Assembly (NCBI GenBank): GCA_017404545.1
Contig: JAFRCC010000022.1
Span: 150,448 to 197,595, forward strand
Reading direction: 5' to 3'
Origin: Clostridia bacterium
Lineage (GTDB): Bacteria; Bacillota; Clostridia; TANB77; CAG-508
Length of the DNA stretch: 47,148 nucleotides
Both the position numbers and the translations under genes were made by a program. Below, in pieces: positions 18,420 through 27,276 of the stretch (positions are counted from its first letter, which is position 1; each line of letters opens with the position of its first letter). The notes under the pieces were generated by a model. The model had not been told where the DNA came from and made no database searches. It saw only the letters and a list, made by a program, of their open reading frames with translations.

Positions 18420-18998
18420 TCAATTCCGAAAATTTTCTTGAATGACACTTTTTATCATAGATTTATCGTTTTCATCTATTACATCGCTTTGATTTTTTGT
18501 TTGTTCAACACTTATTACTATATATTTTATGGTATCTACCACACTTTGTACTTGTTTTTCCTCATTTTTACTTTCAACTTTTTCTTTAATTTTTATATCC
18601 ACTTGCTCTATATTATATGAATCGTCATTTGCAATTTTTATTTTTATTTGTTCAGCGATAAATCCTTTATTTTCGAGATAAGATTGTATTTCTTTCTGCA
18701 AATTTTGCGAATATATATTTCTGATTGTAAATTCTGTTTTCCCAGCATACTCATCAACTAAATCGATACTTTTTGAGCTTGTTTGCAACATTTCTTCACT
18801 ACTATCAATTAAATTATCAACATCCTTGCCAGAAAAATATTTAAACATCGGTGAAATTATTGAATATACTACAAACATCCCCAGTACCACTTTTATATAT
18901 TTTCTTGAATTATTTTCTGGTAATATCATTTCAATTACAATCGTAATAATAACGGCAAAAATAATTCCTCTTGACCATAATCTAATCCCATCAACCAT
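18420..18998 (-). CDS. spoIIIAF: Stage III sporulation protein AF (zero-frame form; probably extended by +1 shift)
   Basis: Membrane component of the SpoIIIA complex with two N-terminal helices (about 10-55) and a C-terminal soluble domain. Read straight, it has 192 residues and ends ENFRN, where the arginine codon (residue 191) is CGG. Skipping the C of that codon gives ENF, then GIDSSNINVS and a TAA at 18395, for 200 residues, close to the family length of about 206. It also produces the I..nI.V ending that I recall for SpoIIIAF. The longer form also shortens the gap to the spoIIIAG ribosome binding site. Start ATG 18998 follows AAGGAG. Confidence 0.88.
   Translation of the reverse strand: MVDGIRLWSRGIIFAVIITIVIEMILPENNSRKYIKVVLGMFVVYSIISPMFKYFSGKDVDNLIDSSEEMLQTSSKSIDLVDEYAGKTEFTIRNIYSQNLQKEIQSYLENKGFIAEQIKIKIANDDSYNIEQVDIKIKEKVESKNEEKQVQSVVDTIKYIVISVEQTKNQSDVIDENDKSMIKSVIQENFRN
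18425..18428 (-). other. Candidate +1 frameshift site CGGA in spoIIIAF
   Basis: Codons TTT CGG AAT TGA in frame zero. Omitting C18428 gives TTT GGA ATT GAC and ten extra codons ending at 18395. Confidence 0.6.
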
Positions 18999-19008
18999 AT
19001 AAATCTCC

Positions 19009-20154
19009 TTATCCTACGCCACTAACATTTGAAATTTTTATTGTTAAAGTTAAACCAATAATAATCATTACAGACATACTACTTAAAATTGCAAATAAAA
19101 TCTTAAATGTGTCACCCATTTGATCTAATAAGCCTACAATTTTCTTATCGGCAATTGGCTCACACACTGCAGCTCCTATATAGTAAATAGACATAAACAA
19201 TAGCAATTTTATTAGTGGAGCTATTGATATTGCGATAATTACAATAGTACCTAGTACACCAACTGCGCCTTTTAAAATATTTCCGCAACTTAAGACTGAA
19301 TCCATAGCATCACCTAAAATTTTGCCAACAACTGGTATTAGGTTTGATACTGCTGTTCTTGCTGTTTTAGAGGCAACAGCATCTACTCTTCCGCTTAAGT
19401 TTCCATTAACCGATACTATAGTTACAAATATGGTTAATATCAGGGCTATTATCCATATTGTTGAGGACTTTAGTCTTTTAGCCAGCTTATCAATTTGAAC
19501 CTTATCTGAGATTTTTGATATTATTCCCAAAGCAGTGGACACCAAGATTATTGGTATTGCAACATTATTTATAAAATTTGATATCAGGGATATCATAAAT
19601 ACAATTATTGGCTGAATTATGCTTGCCGTTGTAACACTTCCTGTACTGATAATTAACGTCATCATGATGGGAATTAACATATTAGAAAAATCTGTCATAT
19701 TGTTTACAGATGTTCTTATTGACCCTATAATATCTGAAAAATTTGTTAAAATTATTGTTACTATTAAAATATATTGAACAAAAAATGCTATTTGAGATAT
19801 ACTTTTATTTTCTAATCCTTCCGTAATGCAATTTAAAATGCTATTTATAATAATTATTAAAAGTATACTTGCAAATATTGTAATTGTGTTCTTTATTTCT
19901 TTTCCAAATAATTGTAATATACACTTTATTATTGTTTTATTATCAACTTTGCCTGCTAACGCGTCGCTAAATACATTTTGAGCATCAGTTTTAGAAAATA
20001 TATCTTCTGTATATCTGTTAGATTCCTGTATAAAATCTGTAATTCCTATTGAATCTTCCTGTGATTTTATTAAGCTATCTAGTTCTTCAGCTTGTACACA
20101 TTTAATAAATGTAAAAAAAATTAGCACTGCTATAACAATTATCTTTTTTTCCAT
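19009..20154 (-). CDS. spoIIIAE: Stage III sporulation protein AE
   Basis: Large polytopic membrane protein of the SpoIIIA channel. The 381 residues start with a cleavable-looking signal (VIAVLIFFTFIKCVQA, then EELD) and contain about seven to eight membrane helices. The segment VSNLIPVVGKILGDAMDSVLSCGNIL near residue 280 and the conserved PIADKKIV near 340 are typical. ATG 20154 follows GGGAG. It lies 11 bases before spoIIIAF. Confidence 0.95.
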   Translation of the reverse strand: MEKKIIVIAVLIFFTFIKCVQAEELDSLIKSQEDSIGITDFIQESNRYTEDIFSKTDAQNVFSDALAGKVDNKTIIKCILQLFGKEIKNTITIFASILLIIIINSILNCITEGLENKSISQIAFFVQYILIVTIILTNFSDIIGSIRTSVNNMTDFSNMLIPIMMTLIISTGSVTTASIIQPIIVFMISLISNFINNVAIPIILVSTALGIISKISDKVQIDKLAKRLKSSTIWIIALILTIFVTIVSVNGNLSGRVDAVASKTARTAVSNLIPVVGKILGDAMDSVLSCGNILKGAVGVLGTIVIIAISIAPLIKLLLFMSIYYIGAAVCEPIADKKIVGLLDQMGDTFKILFAILSSMSVMIIIGLTLTIKISNVSGVG

Positions 20155-20205
20155 AATAAAACTCCCATATCTTTAATAATGCGGTAATTACGATACTTAT
20201 GATAA

Positions 20206-20592
20206 TTATGGCAATACCTTCAAAATTATTTCTAATAAACTTGATATTATTGGAATAGATGTTGTAACAATTAATACTTTACTTCCAATTTCTATTTTCG
20301 ATGCAATTGCACTTTCCCCTGCATCCTTACATATACTGGTTGCGAATTCTGCTAAAATTGCAATTCCTGTTATTTTCAACATAATCCCCACAAATTTGTT
20401 ACTTAACTGAATTTTACTAGATAATTCATATACAAAATTTATTACAGCTGTTATTTTGTCGAAACACATAGATAGAATAATTACACCTGCTATAAGCTCA
20501 ACATATATAACAAATTCTGGTTTATTTTGTTTTAATACCATTATAATTACAATAGCTATAAGACCTACTCCAATTATCTGTACAACTTCCAT
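20206..20592 (-). CDS. spoIIIAD: Stage III sporulation protein AD
   Basis: Small polytopic membrane protein (128 residues, about four helices) of the SpoIIIA complex. The segment KITGIAILAEFATSICKDAGESAIASKIE near residues 70-98 is the family hallmark. ATG 20592 has GAGGGGG upstream and sits 15 bases after spoIIIAC. Confidence 0.94.
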   Translation of the reverse strand: MEVVQIIGVGLIAIVIIMVLKQNKPEFVIYVELIAGVIILSMCFDKITAVINFVYELSSKIQLSNKFVGIMLKITGIAILAEFATSICKDAGESAIASKIEIGSKVLIVTTSIPIISSLLEIILKVLP

Positions 20593-20606
20593 TCTGTCCC
20601 CCTCGA

Positions 20607-20801
20607 TTACAAATTAAACAAGGAGCGAACCGTAGAAAATAATGTGCTTATTTCTTTTATAATTATTGTAAGAACTATAATTATTCCTGCTAAAGTTGTC
20701 ATCATAGCTTGATCTTCTCTTCCCGCTCTAACTAAAACTTGATGTAATACTGCAACCAATATTCCTATTGCTGCAATTTTAAATAGTAAATCAACATCCA
20801 T
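20607..20801 (-). CDS. spoIIIAC: Stage III sporulation protein AC
   Basis: A 64-residue protein with two membrane helices, the usual size for SpoIIIAC. It begins MDVDLLFKIAAIGILVAVLHQVL and has the conserved GREDQA turn between helices. ATG 20801 follows GGAAGGAG. Confidence 0.94.
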   Translation of the reverse strand: MDVDLLFKIAAIGILVAVLHQVLVRAGREDQAMMTTLAGIIIVLTIIIKEISTLFSTVRSLFNL

Positions 20802-20863
20802 ACGCTCTCCTTCCTACATACAATGTTGTCGAAGCTTTTCTAATATAGGGAAGTTTTTCTTTC

Positions 20864-21172
20864 TTATACTAAAACAATAACTACTGCTAACCCTACAATT
20901 ACTCCTAGTTTTTTATATAAGGTAGAATTTTTTTCTTTTTCGATTGTTGCTTCTTTTATCTGTTCATCCAAAAAACAATTTACTAGTGACAATTGTTTTA
21001 ATTGACCCTGCATATCTGTTTTTCCAAGTAACTTACCAAGTGATTTTAGAGCTTCCTTATCTTCATTTGTAAGTGATATATTCGATTTATCAACGCAATT
21101 TTCCCATGCTTCTCCTGCAAATTCTACTCCTATTTGCTCTCCTGTTTTCCTAAATAATTCTCCGTACTTCAC
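20864..21172 (-). CDS. spoIIIAB: Stage III sporulation protein AB, C-terminal part in shifted frame
   Basis: This frame encodes GELFRKTGEQIG, the AGEAW motif, LGKLLGKTDMQGQLK and a C-terminal membrane helix, which are the second half of SpoIIIAB. Read alone it could start at GTG 21172, but there is no good ribosome binding site. Together with the overlapping upstream frame at 21150-21374, and a +1 shift at CGGA (21161-21164), it gives one 169-residue protein, close to the 171 residues of Bacillus SpoIIIAB. The joined text KGEV-GELF reads naturally through the join. Confidence 0.88.
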   Translation of the reverse strand: MKYGELFRKTGEQIGVEFAGEAWENCVDKSNISLTNEDKEALKSLGKLLGKTDMQGQLKQLSLVNCFLDEQIKEATIEKEKNSTLYKKLGVIVGLAVVIVLV

Positions 21173-21374
21173 CTTTTATTTTGTCGGCTATTTCAAAAAA
21201 CAAATCTGGAAGCATTTCGTACGTATATGTTATTTTGGCTTCTAAAATCTTAAGAGCCTTTTTTATTTTTCTTAGATTATCTGCTCTAACCTCATATTTA
21301 TTTGCTACTTTTACGCCAATTTTAGAGATTGTCCCAAAAATTGATATAAGCATTATAAATTTTATCCAAACCAT
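21150..21374 (-). CDS. spoIIIAB: Stage III sporulation protein AB, N-terminal part
   Basis: ATG 21374 follows AAAGGAG. The frame encodes the N-terminal membrane helix (WIKFIMLISIFGTISKIGV), the helix LRKIKKALKILEAKITY and LPDLFFEIADKIKGEV, all typical of SpoIIIAB, then meets an in-frame CGG (residue 71) and a TAG three codons later. The remainder of the protein lies in the +1 frame at 20864-21163. It belongs to the spoIIIA operon between AA and AC. It may be a programmed frameshift, a broken gene or a sequence error; the shared CGGA site argues for the first. Confidence 0.88.
   Translation of the reverse strand: MVWIKFIMLISIFGTISKIGVKVANKYEVRADNLRKIKKALKILEAKITYTYEMLPDLFFEIADKIKGEVRRII
21161..21164 (-). 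other. Candidate +1 frameshift site CGGA in spoIIIAB
   Basis: Frame zero reads GAA GTA CGG AGA ATT ATT TAG. Omitting C21164 gives GAA GTA GGA GAA TTA TTT, which continues into the rest of SpoIIIAB. Confidence 0.65.
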
Positions 21375-21426
21375 ATTAGCTCCTTTATGTATATATATTC
21401 ATTCTTTGTTGCGATAGAACTAAATT

Positions 21427-22311
21427 TCATATGTTAATTATTTGTTTAACTTTTCCCTTTATTTTTTCATCTAAAAAAATTATTTTATTAAATAATTTCA
21501 TATTAACTATTTTGTTTATTTCATTATTTTTTATCAAATCTTCCATACAATTTCCATGGGCAGTAAATAAACATGATACACCTGAACATACTGCGTAATT
21601 TACAATATTTGCATCGTTAGAATTTCCAATTTCGTCAGCTATAATTACTTTTGGTGCCATTGATCTAACAGCCATTTTTATACCTATAATTTTCGGTACA
21701 TTGTCAATTATATCTGTTCTTGCGCCAACATCATTAGACGCAACTCCCCTATCGAGAGCTGCAATTTCACTTCTTTCATCTACAATGCATACATCTATTC
21801 CTCTAAAATTTATTTCCGGTATTCCATTGCTAATTTTCTTAGCAATATCACGTATTATTGTTGTTTTTCCACATCCTGGTGGTGAAGCTATTAATGTATT
21901 AAATATTGTATTGTTTTTTGTATCCAGCACATATCTTAAGACCTCATTACTGGCACCATCAATTTGATGAGCAATTCTAATGTTTAAAGAATATATATGG
22001 CTAATATTTGAAACTTTTCCATCCACATATACCACATTACCAGCTACGCCAACTCTGTTTCCTCCTGGGAGTGTTATAAACCCATTAATTATTTGGTTTT
22101 GATATGCATACATTGAATTACAACACATATTTTGCAATATCTTTCCAATTTCATTTGAATTTACAACATATTTCAATATTATTTCGATATTTCCCATATT
22201 TAAAATTGTTTGCCTTTCACACCTTATTCTTATCTCTTCTATTTTGCTTATATTATGTCGTAAAATTAACTTGGCAAGCTCTGGTGGTAGACATTTTAAA
22301 ATAAACTCCAT
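21427..22311 (-). CDS. spoIIIAA: Stage III sporulation protein AA (ATPase)
   Basis: ATPase related to type II/IV secretion ATPases that powers or assembles the SpoIIIA channel from the mother-cell side. ATG 22311 follows TTGGAGG and gives 294 residues. Walker A reads ASPPGCGKTTIIRD, the conserved CIVDERSEIA follows, and Walker B lies at VIIADEIGNSND. The late FTAHGNCMEDL is also typical. First gene of the spoIIIA operon, only about 30 bases after the yebC terminator hairpin, which leaves little room for a promoter. Confidence 0.95.
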   Translation of the reverse strand: MEFILKCLPPELAKLILRHNISKIEEIRIRCERQTILNMGNIEIILKYVVNSNEIGKILQNMCCNSMYAYQNQIINGFITLPGGNRVGVAGNVVYVDGKVSNISHIYSLNIRIAHQIDGASNEVLRYVLDTKNNTIFNTLIASPPGCGKTTIIRDIAKKISNGIPEINFRGIDVCIVDERSEIAALDRGVASNDVGARTDIIDNVPKIIGIKMAVRSMAPKVIIADEIGNSNDANIVNYAVCSGVSCLFTAHGNCMEDLIKNNEINKIVNMKLFNKIIFLDEKIKGKVKQIINI

Positions 22312-22340
22312 AAATCCTCCAATCGTGCAAGTTCTCAAAT

Positions 22341-22372
22341 AAAAAAACATACTATATTTCTATAGTATGTTT
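22341..22372 (-). terminator. Terminator of yebC
   Basis: A perfect 12-bp stem, AAACATACTATA against TATAGTATGTTT, with a GAAA loop on the minus strand, followed by seven T. It separates yebC from the spoIIIA operon. Confidence 0.85.
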
Positions 22373-22397
22373 TACATCTAATATTTATGACTAAATT

Positions 22398-23123
22398 TTA
22401 TTCATCCCAATTATGATATACATTTAATACATCATCTAAGTCATCTAAATTATCTAGTAATCTTTGCATCTTTTCGCTATCCTTTTCATCAAGTTCAACA
22501 GTTGTTGTTGGAACCATCTTAACTTCAGCCTCCAAGAATTCTAAACCTTGCTCTTCCAATTTTTCTCTAACTGCAGAAAAATCTGATGGATTAGTTGTAA
22601 TCTCATAAATTTCTTCATCTGGTTGGAAGTCTTCTGCTCCAGCATCTAATGCAATCATCATTAAATCATCCTCAGATAAATCTGTTGTTGTTTTATCAAT
22701 AACAATAACACCTTTTTTATTAAATAGGTATGATACACACCCAGTTGTTCCAAGGTTTCCACCTGCTTTGTCAAATACATGGCGAACATCTGCTGCTGTT
22801 CTGTTTTTGTTATCTGTACTTGCTTCAACAATTACAGCAACACCATTTGTACCATATCCTTCATATATCATCTCTTCGTAGTTAGCAGAATCTGTTGATC
22901 CAGCTGCTTTCTTTATAGCATTGTTAATTGTATCGTTTGGCATGTTAGCAGCCTTACACTTTGCTATAACATCTTTCAATTTTGAATTACCCGCAGGATC
23001 AGGTCCACCTGCTTTTACGGCGATTAATAATTCTCTTCCTAATTTTGTAAATATTTTACCTCTTGCTGCGTCGGCTTTTCCTTTTTTGGCTTGTATATTA
23101 TGCCATTTTGAATGTCCTGACAT
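22398..23123 (-). CDS. yebC: YebC/PmpR-family transcription or translation factor
   Basis: A 241-residue member of the YebC family of DNA- or ribosome-associated proteins. The true start is ATG 23123 ([18 protein letters not shown]), with GGAGG upstream, although the frame is open for about 80 more codons. The conserved [15 protein letters not shown] and [14 protein letters not shown] motifs are present. Recent work from memory links this family to easing ribosome stalling, for example at proline stretches. Confidence 0.96.
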   Translation of the reverse strand: MSGHSKWHNIQAKKGKADAARGKIFTKLGRELLIAVKAGGPDPAGNSKLKDVIAKCKAANMPNDTINNAIKKAAGSTDSANYEEMIYEGYGTNGVAVIVEASTDNKNRTAADVRHVFDKAGGNLGTTGCVSYLFNKKGVIVIDKTTTDLSEDDLMMIALDAGAEDFQPDEEIYEITTNPSDFSAVREKLEEQGLEFLEAEVKMVPTTTVELDEKDSEKMQRLLDNLDDLDDVLNVYHNWDE

Positions 23124-23193
23124 GATAATTTCCTCCTTCTTTTTAAAACTTTGTATATTATAGCACATTTTGGTTTTTATTGTAAAGAGGGCA

Positions 23194-24663
23194 TTATCTT
23201 TTAGCCACCCTATTTGGAGCAATTGAAATTGCTCCTTGCGGACACACCATTTTACATAGCTGGCACCCAACACACTTTGACCCATTAAGTATTGGTTTCC
23301 TATGTAAATCATCAAAACTAATTGCTTGATGCCCACCATCTTTACAAGAAATATAACATCTTCCACAATTTACGCATTTATTATAGTTAAACTTAGGAAA
23401 TTCAATTGTGTCCTTCTCAAGTTTATCATTGCTAACCAAATTTTGTTTTGACAATCCAACAAAATCACTTACGCTCTTGAAATTATGCTCTTTCATGTAT
23501 ATTTTTAGACCTAATATTAAATCATCTATTATTCTATATCCATATTCCATAACTGATGTAGTTATTTGCACATTACTACAGCCTAGAAGCATAAATTCTA
23601 CTGCATCTTTCCATGTATATATTCCGCCCATTCCACTATAACTCATATTCTCAAGCTCTTTATCATTGGTCATCTCTGCAATAAATCTTAACGCAATTGG
23701 TTTTACTGCTCGTCCTGAATAACCTCCTAGTGATGATTTACCATTTACCTGTGGCTCTGGAACAAAAGAATCAGTATCAACACCTGTGATACACTTTATA
23801 GTATTAATTGCAGCTATCCCATCTGCGCCACCATTTTTAGAAGCTATTGCTGGTACTCTCATATCAGTGATATTCGGTGTCATCTTAGCAAGTATCGGTA
23901 GATTCGTCACATTTCTAACTACTTTAGTAAACTTCTTAACTGTATCTGGATCTTGTCCTACATCAGAGCCTGTTCCTTGATATTTCATATTTGGACATGA
24001 AAAATTAAGCTCAATTAAATCAGCACCAGCTTTAGTTACTTCCTTTGCAAGCAATTTCCATTCTTTATCATTTCTTCCCATAATAGATGCAATTACAACT
24101 TTTGATGGAAATTCTTTTTTAAGTCTTCGAATCATCTCTAAATTTTCTTCTAATGAGTATTCGGATAATTGCTCTATATTCTTGAATCCAACAAAAGTAT
24201 TATTTTCACCCTTCAATGCTGAAAACCTCGGAGATGATTCATGTATATCCATTAAGCAAATTGTCTTAGTTGCAACACCAGCCCAGCCTTGTTCGAAGGC
24301 TCTTTTACACATCTCATATCTACTTCCAACAATAGAGGAAGATAGTAAAAACGGATTTTCTAATCTTACTCCGCATATTTCCGTGCTAATATCTACATCA
24401 TTTATCTCTACATTATTCTCACCAGCTTCAATTATGTACTTTAATACTTCTTCGATATTAACATTCATCGGACAACTTTCTGTACAATGTACATTTTTTT
24501 CTTGGCAGTTCATTTTATCATCAATTAATTGATATGCACCTTTAATATTATCGAATTTTGCTGCTCTTATAACTCTTTCAGCATCCACATTAGTATATAC
24601 TTTATTGCATTTAGGATTATGACATAATACACATTTTTGAATTTCTACTTCAAAATTATTCAT
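23194..24663 (-). CDS. preA: NAD-dependent dihydropyrimidine dehydrogenase subunit PreA-like
   Basis: Catalytic subunit for reduction of uracil or thymine in pyrimidine breakdown. The 489 residues comprise a cysteine-rich N-terminal segment (CVLCHNPKC, and Cys residues near 53-65), an FMN-binding TIM barrel (about 90-400) with the catalytic cysteine in NFSCPNM, and two C-terminal 4Fe-4S motifs, [11 protein letters not shown] and [12 protein letters not shown]. Its partner PreT lies 20 bases upstream. The N-terminal cysteine region is longer than in Escherichia coli PreA as I remember it. Confidence 0.9.
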   Translation of the reverse strand: MNNFEVEIQKCVLCHNPKCNKVYTNVDAERVIRAAKFDNIKGAYQLIDDKMNCQEKNVHCTESCPMNVNIEEVLKYIIEAGENNVEINDVDISTEICGVRLENPFLLSSSIVGSRYEMCKRAFEQGWAGVATKTICLMDIHESSPRFSALKGENNTFVGFKNIEQLSEYSLEENLEMIRRLKKEFPSKVVIASIMGRNDKEWKLLAKEVTKAGADLIELNFSCPNMKYQGTGSDVGQDPDTVKKFTKVVRNVTNLPILAKMTPNITDMRVPAIASKNGGADGIAAINTIKCITGVDTDSFVPEPQVNGKSSLGGYSGRAVKPIALRFIAEMTNDKELENMSYSGMGGIYTWKDAVEFMLLGCSNVQITTSVMEYGYRIIDDLILGLKIYMKEHNFKSVSDFVGLSKQNLVSNDKLEKDTIEFPKFNYNKCVNCGRCYISCKDGGHQAISFDDLHRKPILNGSKCVGCQLCKMVCPQGAISIAPNRVAKR

Positions 24664-24683
24664 AAGTTTTCCTTCCTTATATC

Positions 24684-25946
24684 TTATATATTTTTTAATA
24701 TATTCTCAGCTACATTTCTACCAGCTCTTGCAGCATATGCAACTGTTCCCATGTTTTCAGCTATATCTCCACCTGCATAAATATTTTCTTTTGATGTTCT
24801 TCCATTTTCATCTACAACAATTCTACCTTTTCTATCAAGTTCAACACCTAAACTATTTACTACTTTATCTTCTGGTTTTGACCCAATTGCCATTACTACA
24901 TAATCACATTCAAGCTCATAATTAGAGCCTTCAATATTAACTGGAGAAAGTCTTGATTCTCCTTCTTTTTGAACAAGCTCTGTTTTTATGCATTCAATAG
25001 ATTTTACTTTGCCTTCATCATTTCCATTAACAGACAAAATATTGTTTTGGAATAAGAATTCAACCCCATCTTCTTTTGCCTCATCTATTTCTTTTTGTTC
25101 AGCAGGCATCTCTTTTTCACTTCTACGATATACAACGTAAACATGATTAGCTCCGCTTCTCTTAATTGTTCTAGAAACATCCATAGCAACGTTTCCTCCA
25201 CCACTTACAACAACAGTTTTACCTTTTAAGTCAATGATTGGTGTTCTTTCTAGGTACTCATTTCCACCATAAACTCCAATCAAGTCTTCTCCTGGTATTC
25301 CCATCTTAGTTGATACATTAGCACCAAAACTTAAGAATATACTATCAAAGTTTTGCTCCAATTCTTCGATAGATAAATTTAGACCAAGCTCTTTTCCGTA
25401 TTCTACTTTAATACCGGATTCAAGAATCTTATCTATCCATTTATTAAGCATAATTTTGTCAAGTCTAAAATCAGGAATTCCATAACCAAGTATTCCACCT
25501 AGAATATTATATTTATCAAAAATAGTAACCTGAACACCAGCTCTTCTTAAAAATTGAGCACATGTTAAGCCAGCAGGACCACCACCCACTATTGCAACTT
25601 TATAATCTTTTTCCTCATTTGCAGTTGGCAATTTCCAATCATTTTTTATTGCCATATCACCAATAAAAGCCTCCATTTGACCAATTTCAACTGCATCAAA
25701 CTTAATGGCTCTAATACACTTTCCTTGGCACTGTTTTGTATGAGGACAAATTCTTCCACAAATTGGCATTAACACTGTTGTTTTAGAAAGTAATTCAAAT
25801 GCCTCTTTATATTTTTGCTCCTTAATAAGGGCTATAAACCCTGTTGTATCATTTTCAAGTGGACATCCTTTTTGACATGGTTTTGTTGGACATCCAAAGC
25901 ATTCATTTGCTAACTCTTGTATTTTATTTTCATTCATTTCATCCAT
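24684..25946 (-). CDS. preT: PreT-like NAD(P)H-dependent flavoprotein subunit
   Basis: Electron-supplying subunit of the two-part dihydropyrimidine dehydrogenase, related to glutamate synthase small chain. The 420 residues show two N-terminal iron-sulphur motifs (CFGCPTKPCQKGCP and CGRICPHTKQCQGKC), an FAD fold VAIVGGGPAGLTCAQF and a second nucleotide fold VVVSGGGNVAMDVSR. The ending YAGGDIAENMGTVAYAARAG is typical. ATG 25946 follows AAGGAAG. A glutamate synthase role is possible on motifs alone, but the adjacent preA favours PreT. Confidence 0.9.
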   Translation of the reverse strand: MDEMNENKIQELANECFGCPTKPCQKGCPLENDTTGFIALIKEQKYKEAFELLSKTTVLMPICGRICPHTKQCQGKCIRAIKFDAVEIGQMEAFIGDMAIKNDWKLPTANEEKDYKVAIVGGGPAGLTCAQFLRRAGVQVTIFDKYNILGGILGYGIPDFRLDKIMLNKWIDKILESGIKVEYGKELGLNLSIEELEQNFDSIFLSFGANVSTKMGIPGEDLIGVYGGNEYLERTPIIDLKGKTVVVSGGGNVAMDVSRTIKRSGANHVYVVYRRSEKEMPAEQKEIDEAKEDGVEFLFQNNILSVNGNDEGKVKSIECIKTELVQKEGESRLSPVNIEGSNYELECDYVVMAIGSKPEDKVVNSLGVELDRKGRIVVDENGRTSKENIYAGGDIAENMGTVAYAARAGRNVAENILKNI

Positions 25947-26010
25947 ATTTTATCTTCCTTTTCAACGTAATCTATTTATAATTTATTAATCTATTTTTTA
26001 CATCTATAAC

Positions 26011-26050
26011 AAAAAAGTTATAGTACGATTTTGATTATACTATAACTTTT
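26011..26050 (-). terminator. Terminator of splB
   Basis: A 13-bp perfect stem, AAAAGTTATAGTA with TACTATAACTTTT, with T runs on both sides, about 80 bases past the splB stop. It could serve both strands. Confidence 0.75.
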
Positions 26051-26132
26051 ATTTTTTTTATATGATTTTATTCAAATAATCCACAATATTTTCATACACC
26101 AGATTACTTTTTACAAATAATCTTTCATTATC

Positions 26133-27131
26133 TTAAACAATATATTTTATTTCATTATTAGGGAAATACTTATTTAACATTTCAATAAAAAACAGCTTTC
26201 CTTCTGCTCTGTATTCATTTTTATACATATACTTTCCTCTGCCTCTACCGGTCATAAGGTCTTTATTATATATTTGAAATGAATTCGGAAAAGCTTCTTC
26301 ATTTATTTTGGTGTGAACAAAGCTATATGTCATAAAAATTATTTCAAAGAAAACATTACTTTTAACACTTTGTGATAAGTTTTCATACAAATATTTAATT
26401 AAATCTTCATAAAGCAATTTCCAGTTATCTACAAAGATAACTGGTGCAATTATAATTCCAACTTTATATCCTGCTTGCTTTAACTTATTTATTGCCTGTA
26501 TTCTTCCGTTTAATCTGGATGTTCCAATTTCTACATTTTTAATTATTTCATCTGGATTTACACTAACTCTAACAATAACCTTTCCTTTATGGTCTATATT
26601 CAAAGTATCATCCACCATTTCAAATTTTGTTGGAAATGTTAGCATTCCTTTTTTGGTATTTTTAAAATTTTCAATTGTCCATGGTAGATTTCCTGTAATT
26701 GTATTTTCTATTATTAAATCGCTATTACTTCCTATTTCAAAGGTTAAATTATTCTCTGCTTTTTCTGCAGTTTTAATTATCTTATCAAGCATTTCTTCTC
26801 TATTTACAAATAATCTTAAGTAACTACATTTATTGTAATTACATACTAAATAACAATACATACATGCAGCCGTGCATCCAGATGATGTATATGGAACCAA
26901 AAAATCTGATACCTTGTGATTAGGAACAAACTTGTGAGTTTTTCTTACACCAATTATTAAATTTCTCTTCAATTCCAAGAACTCATTATTTTGCTTTTTT
27001 CTAAGCTCTTCTATATTGTTATGGTTTTCAATTATTGTCTTTGGAACATTACTATATTTTTCTAAAAGCTCTTTCCCCAGATCGTAATTTTCAATATTTT
27101 TTTCATAAAAAATAGCTTTTGGTTTAAACAT
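26133..27131 (-). CDS. splB: Spore photoproduct lyase family radical SAM protein
   Basis: Spore photoproduct lyase splits the thymine dimer formed in ultraviolet-irradiated spores. The 332 residues fit the family length. The radical SAM motif is CTAACMYC (Cys86, Cys90, Cys93) and the flanking KVSDFLVPYTSSG and RVSVNP segments are typical. ATG 27131 has AAAGGAG. No cysteine occurs after residue 102; the stretch EIGSNSDLI lies where I recall the catalytic cysteine (Cys141 in Bacillus subtilis), so it may use another donor or act on something else. Start codon and ribosome binding site lie within a large hairpin. Confidence 0.85.
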   Translation of the reverse strand: MFKPKAIFYEKNIENYDLGKELLEKYSNVPKTIIENHNNIEELRKKQNNEFLELKRNLIIGVRKTHKFVPNHKVSDFLVPYTSSGCTAACMYCYLVCNYNKCSYLRLFVNREEMLDKIIKTAEKAENNLTFEIGSNSDLIIENTITGNLPWTIENFKNTKKGMLTFPTKFEMVDDTLNIDHKGKVIVRVSVNPDEIIKNVEIGTSRLNGRIQAINKLKQAGYKVGIIIAPVIFVDNWKLLYEDLIKYLYENLSQSVKSNVFFEIIFMTYSFVHTKINEEAFPNSFQIYNKDLMTGRGRGKYMYKNEYRAEGKLFFIEMLNKYFPNNEIKYIV

Positions 27132-27171
27132 AAAATTTTCTCCTTTTTATTAGTTTAACCAAAAGCTATTT
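27110..27171. repeat. 19-20 bp inverted repeat enclosing the splB ribosome binding site
   Basis: Arms 27110-27129 and 27153-27171 are exact complements except for one missing base. The 23-base loop holds AAAGGAG and the AT of the start codon. The downstream arm covers codons 1-7 and is followed by six T in the message, so it also resembles a terminator. Confidence 0.75.
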
Positions 27172-27276
27172 ATTTTATTTAAAAGCAAACAATAGAAAAA
27201 ACTTGTTGCACGCTCTCCTTATGTTTATTAAGCAATATTTTACTTTGAAGCTTCTTGTTTCTGTTTAAGTTACCAA

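Noticed and set aside
20864..21374. Simple sequencing or assembly error as the cause of the spoIIIAB break
   Set aside because: Not excluded, but the same CGGA context in three genes, none in a homopolymer, makes independent random errors a poor explanation. Read data would settle it.
22341..22390. Sigma-E-like -10 (CATACTAT) before spoIIIAA
   Set aside because: It forms one arm of the yebC terminator, and the nearest -35-like AAATATT is only 10 bases away, too close for a sigma-E promoter.
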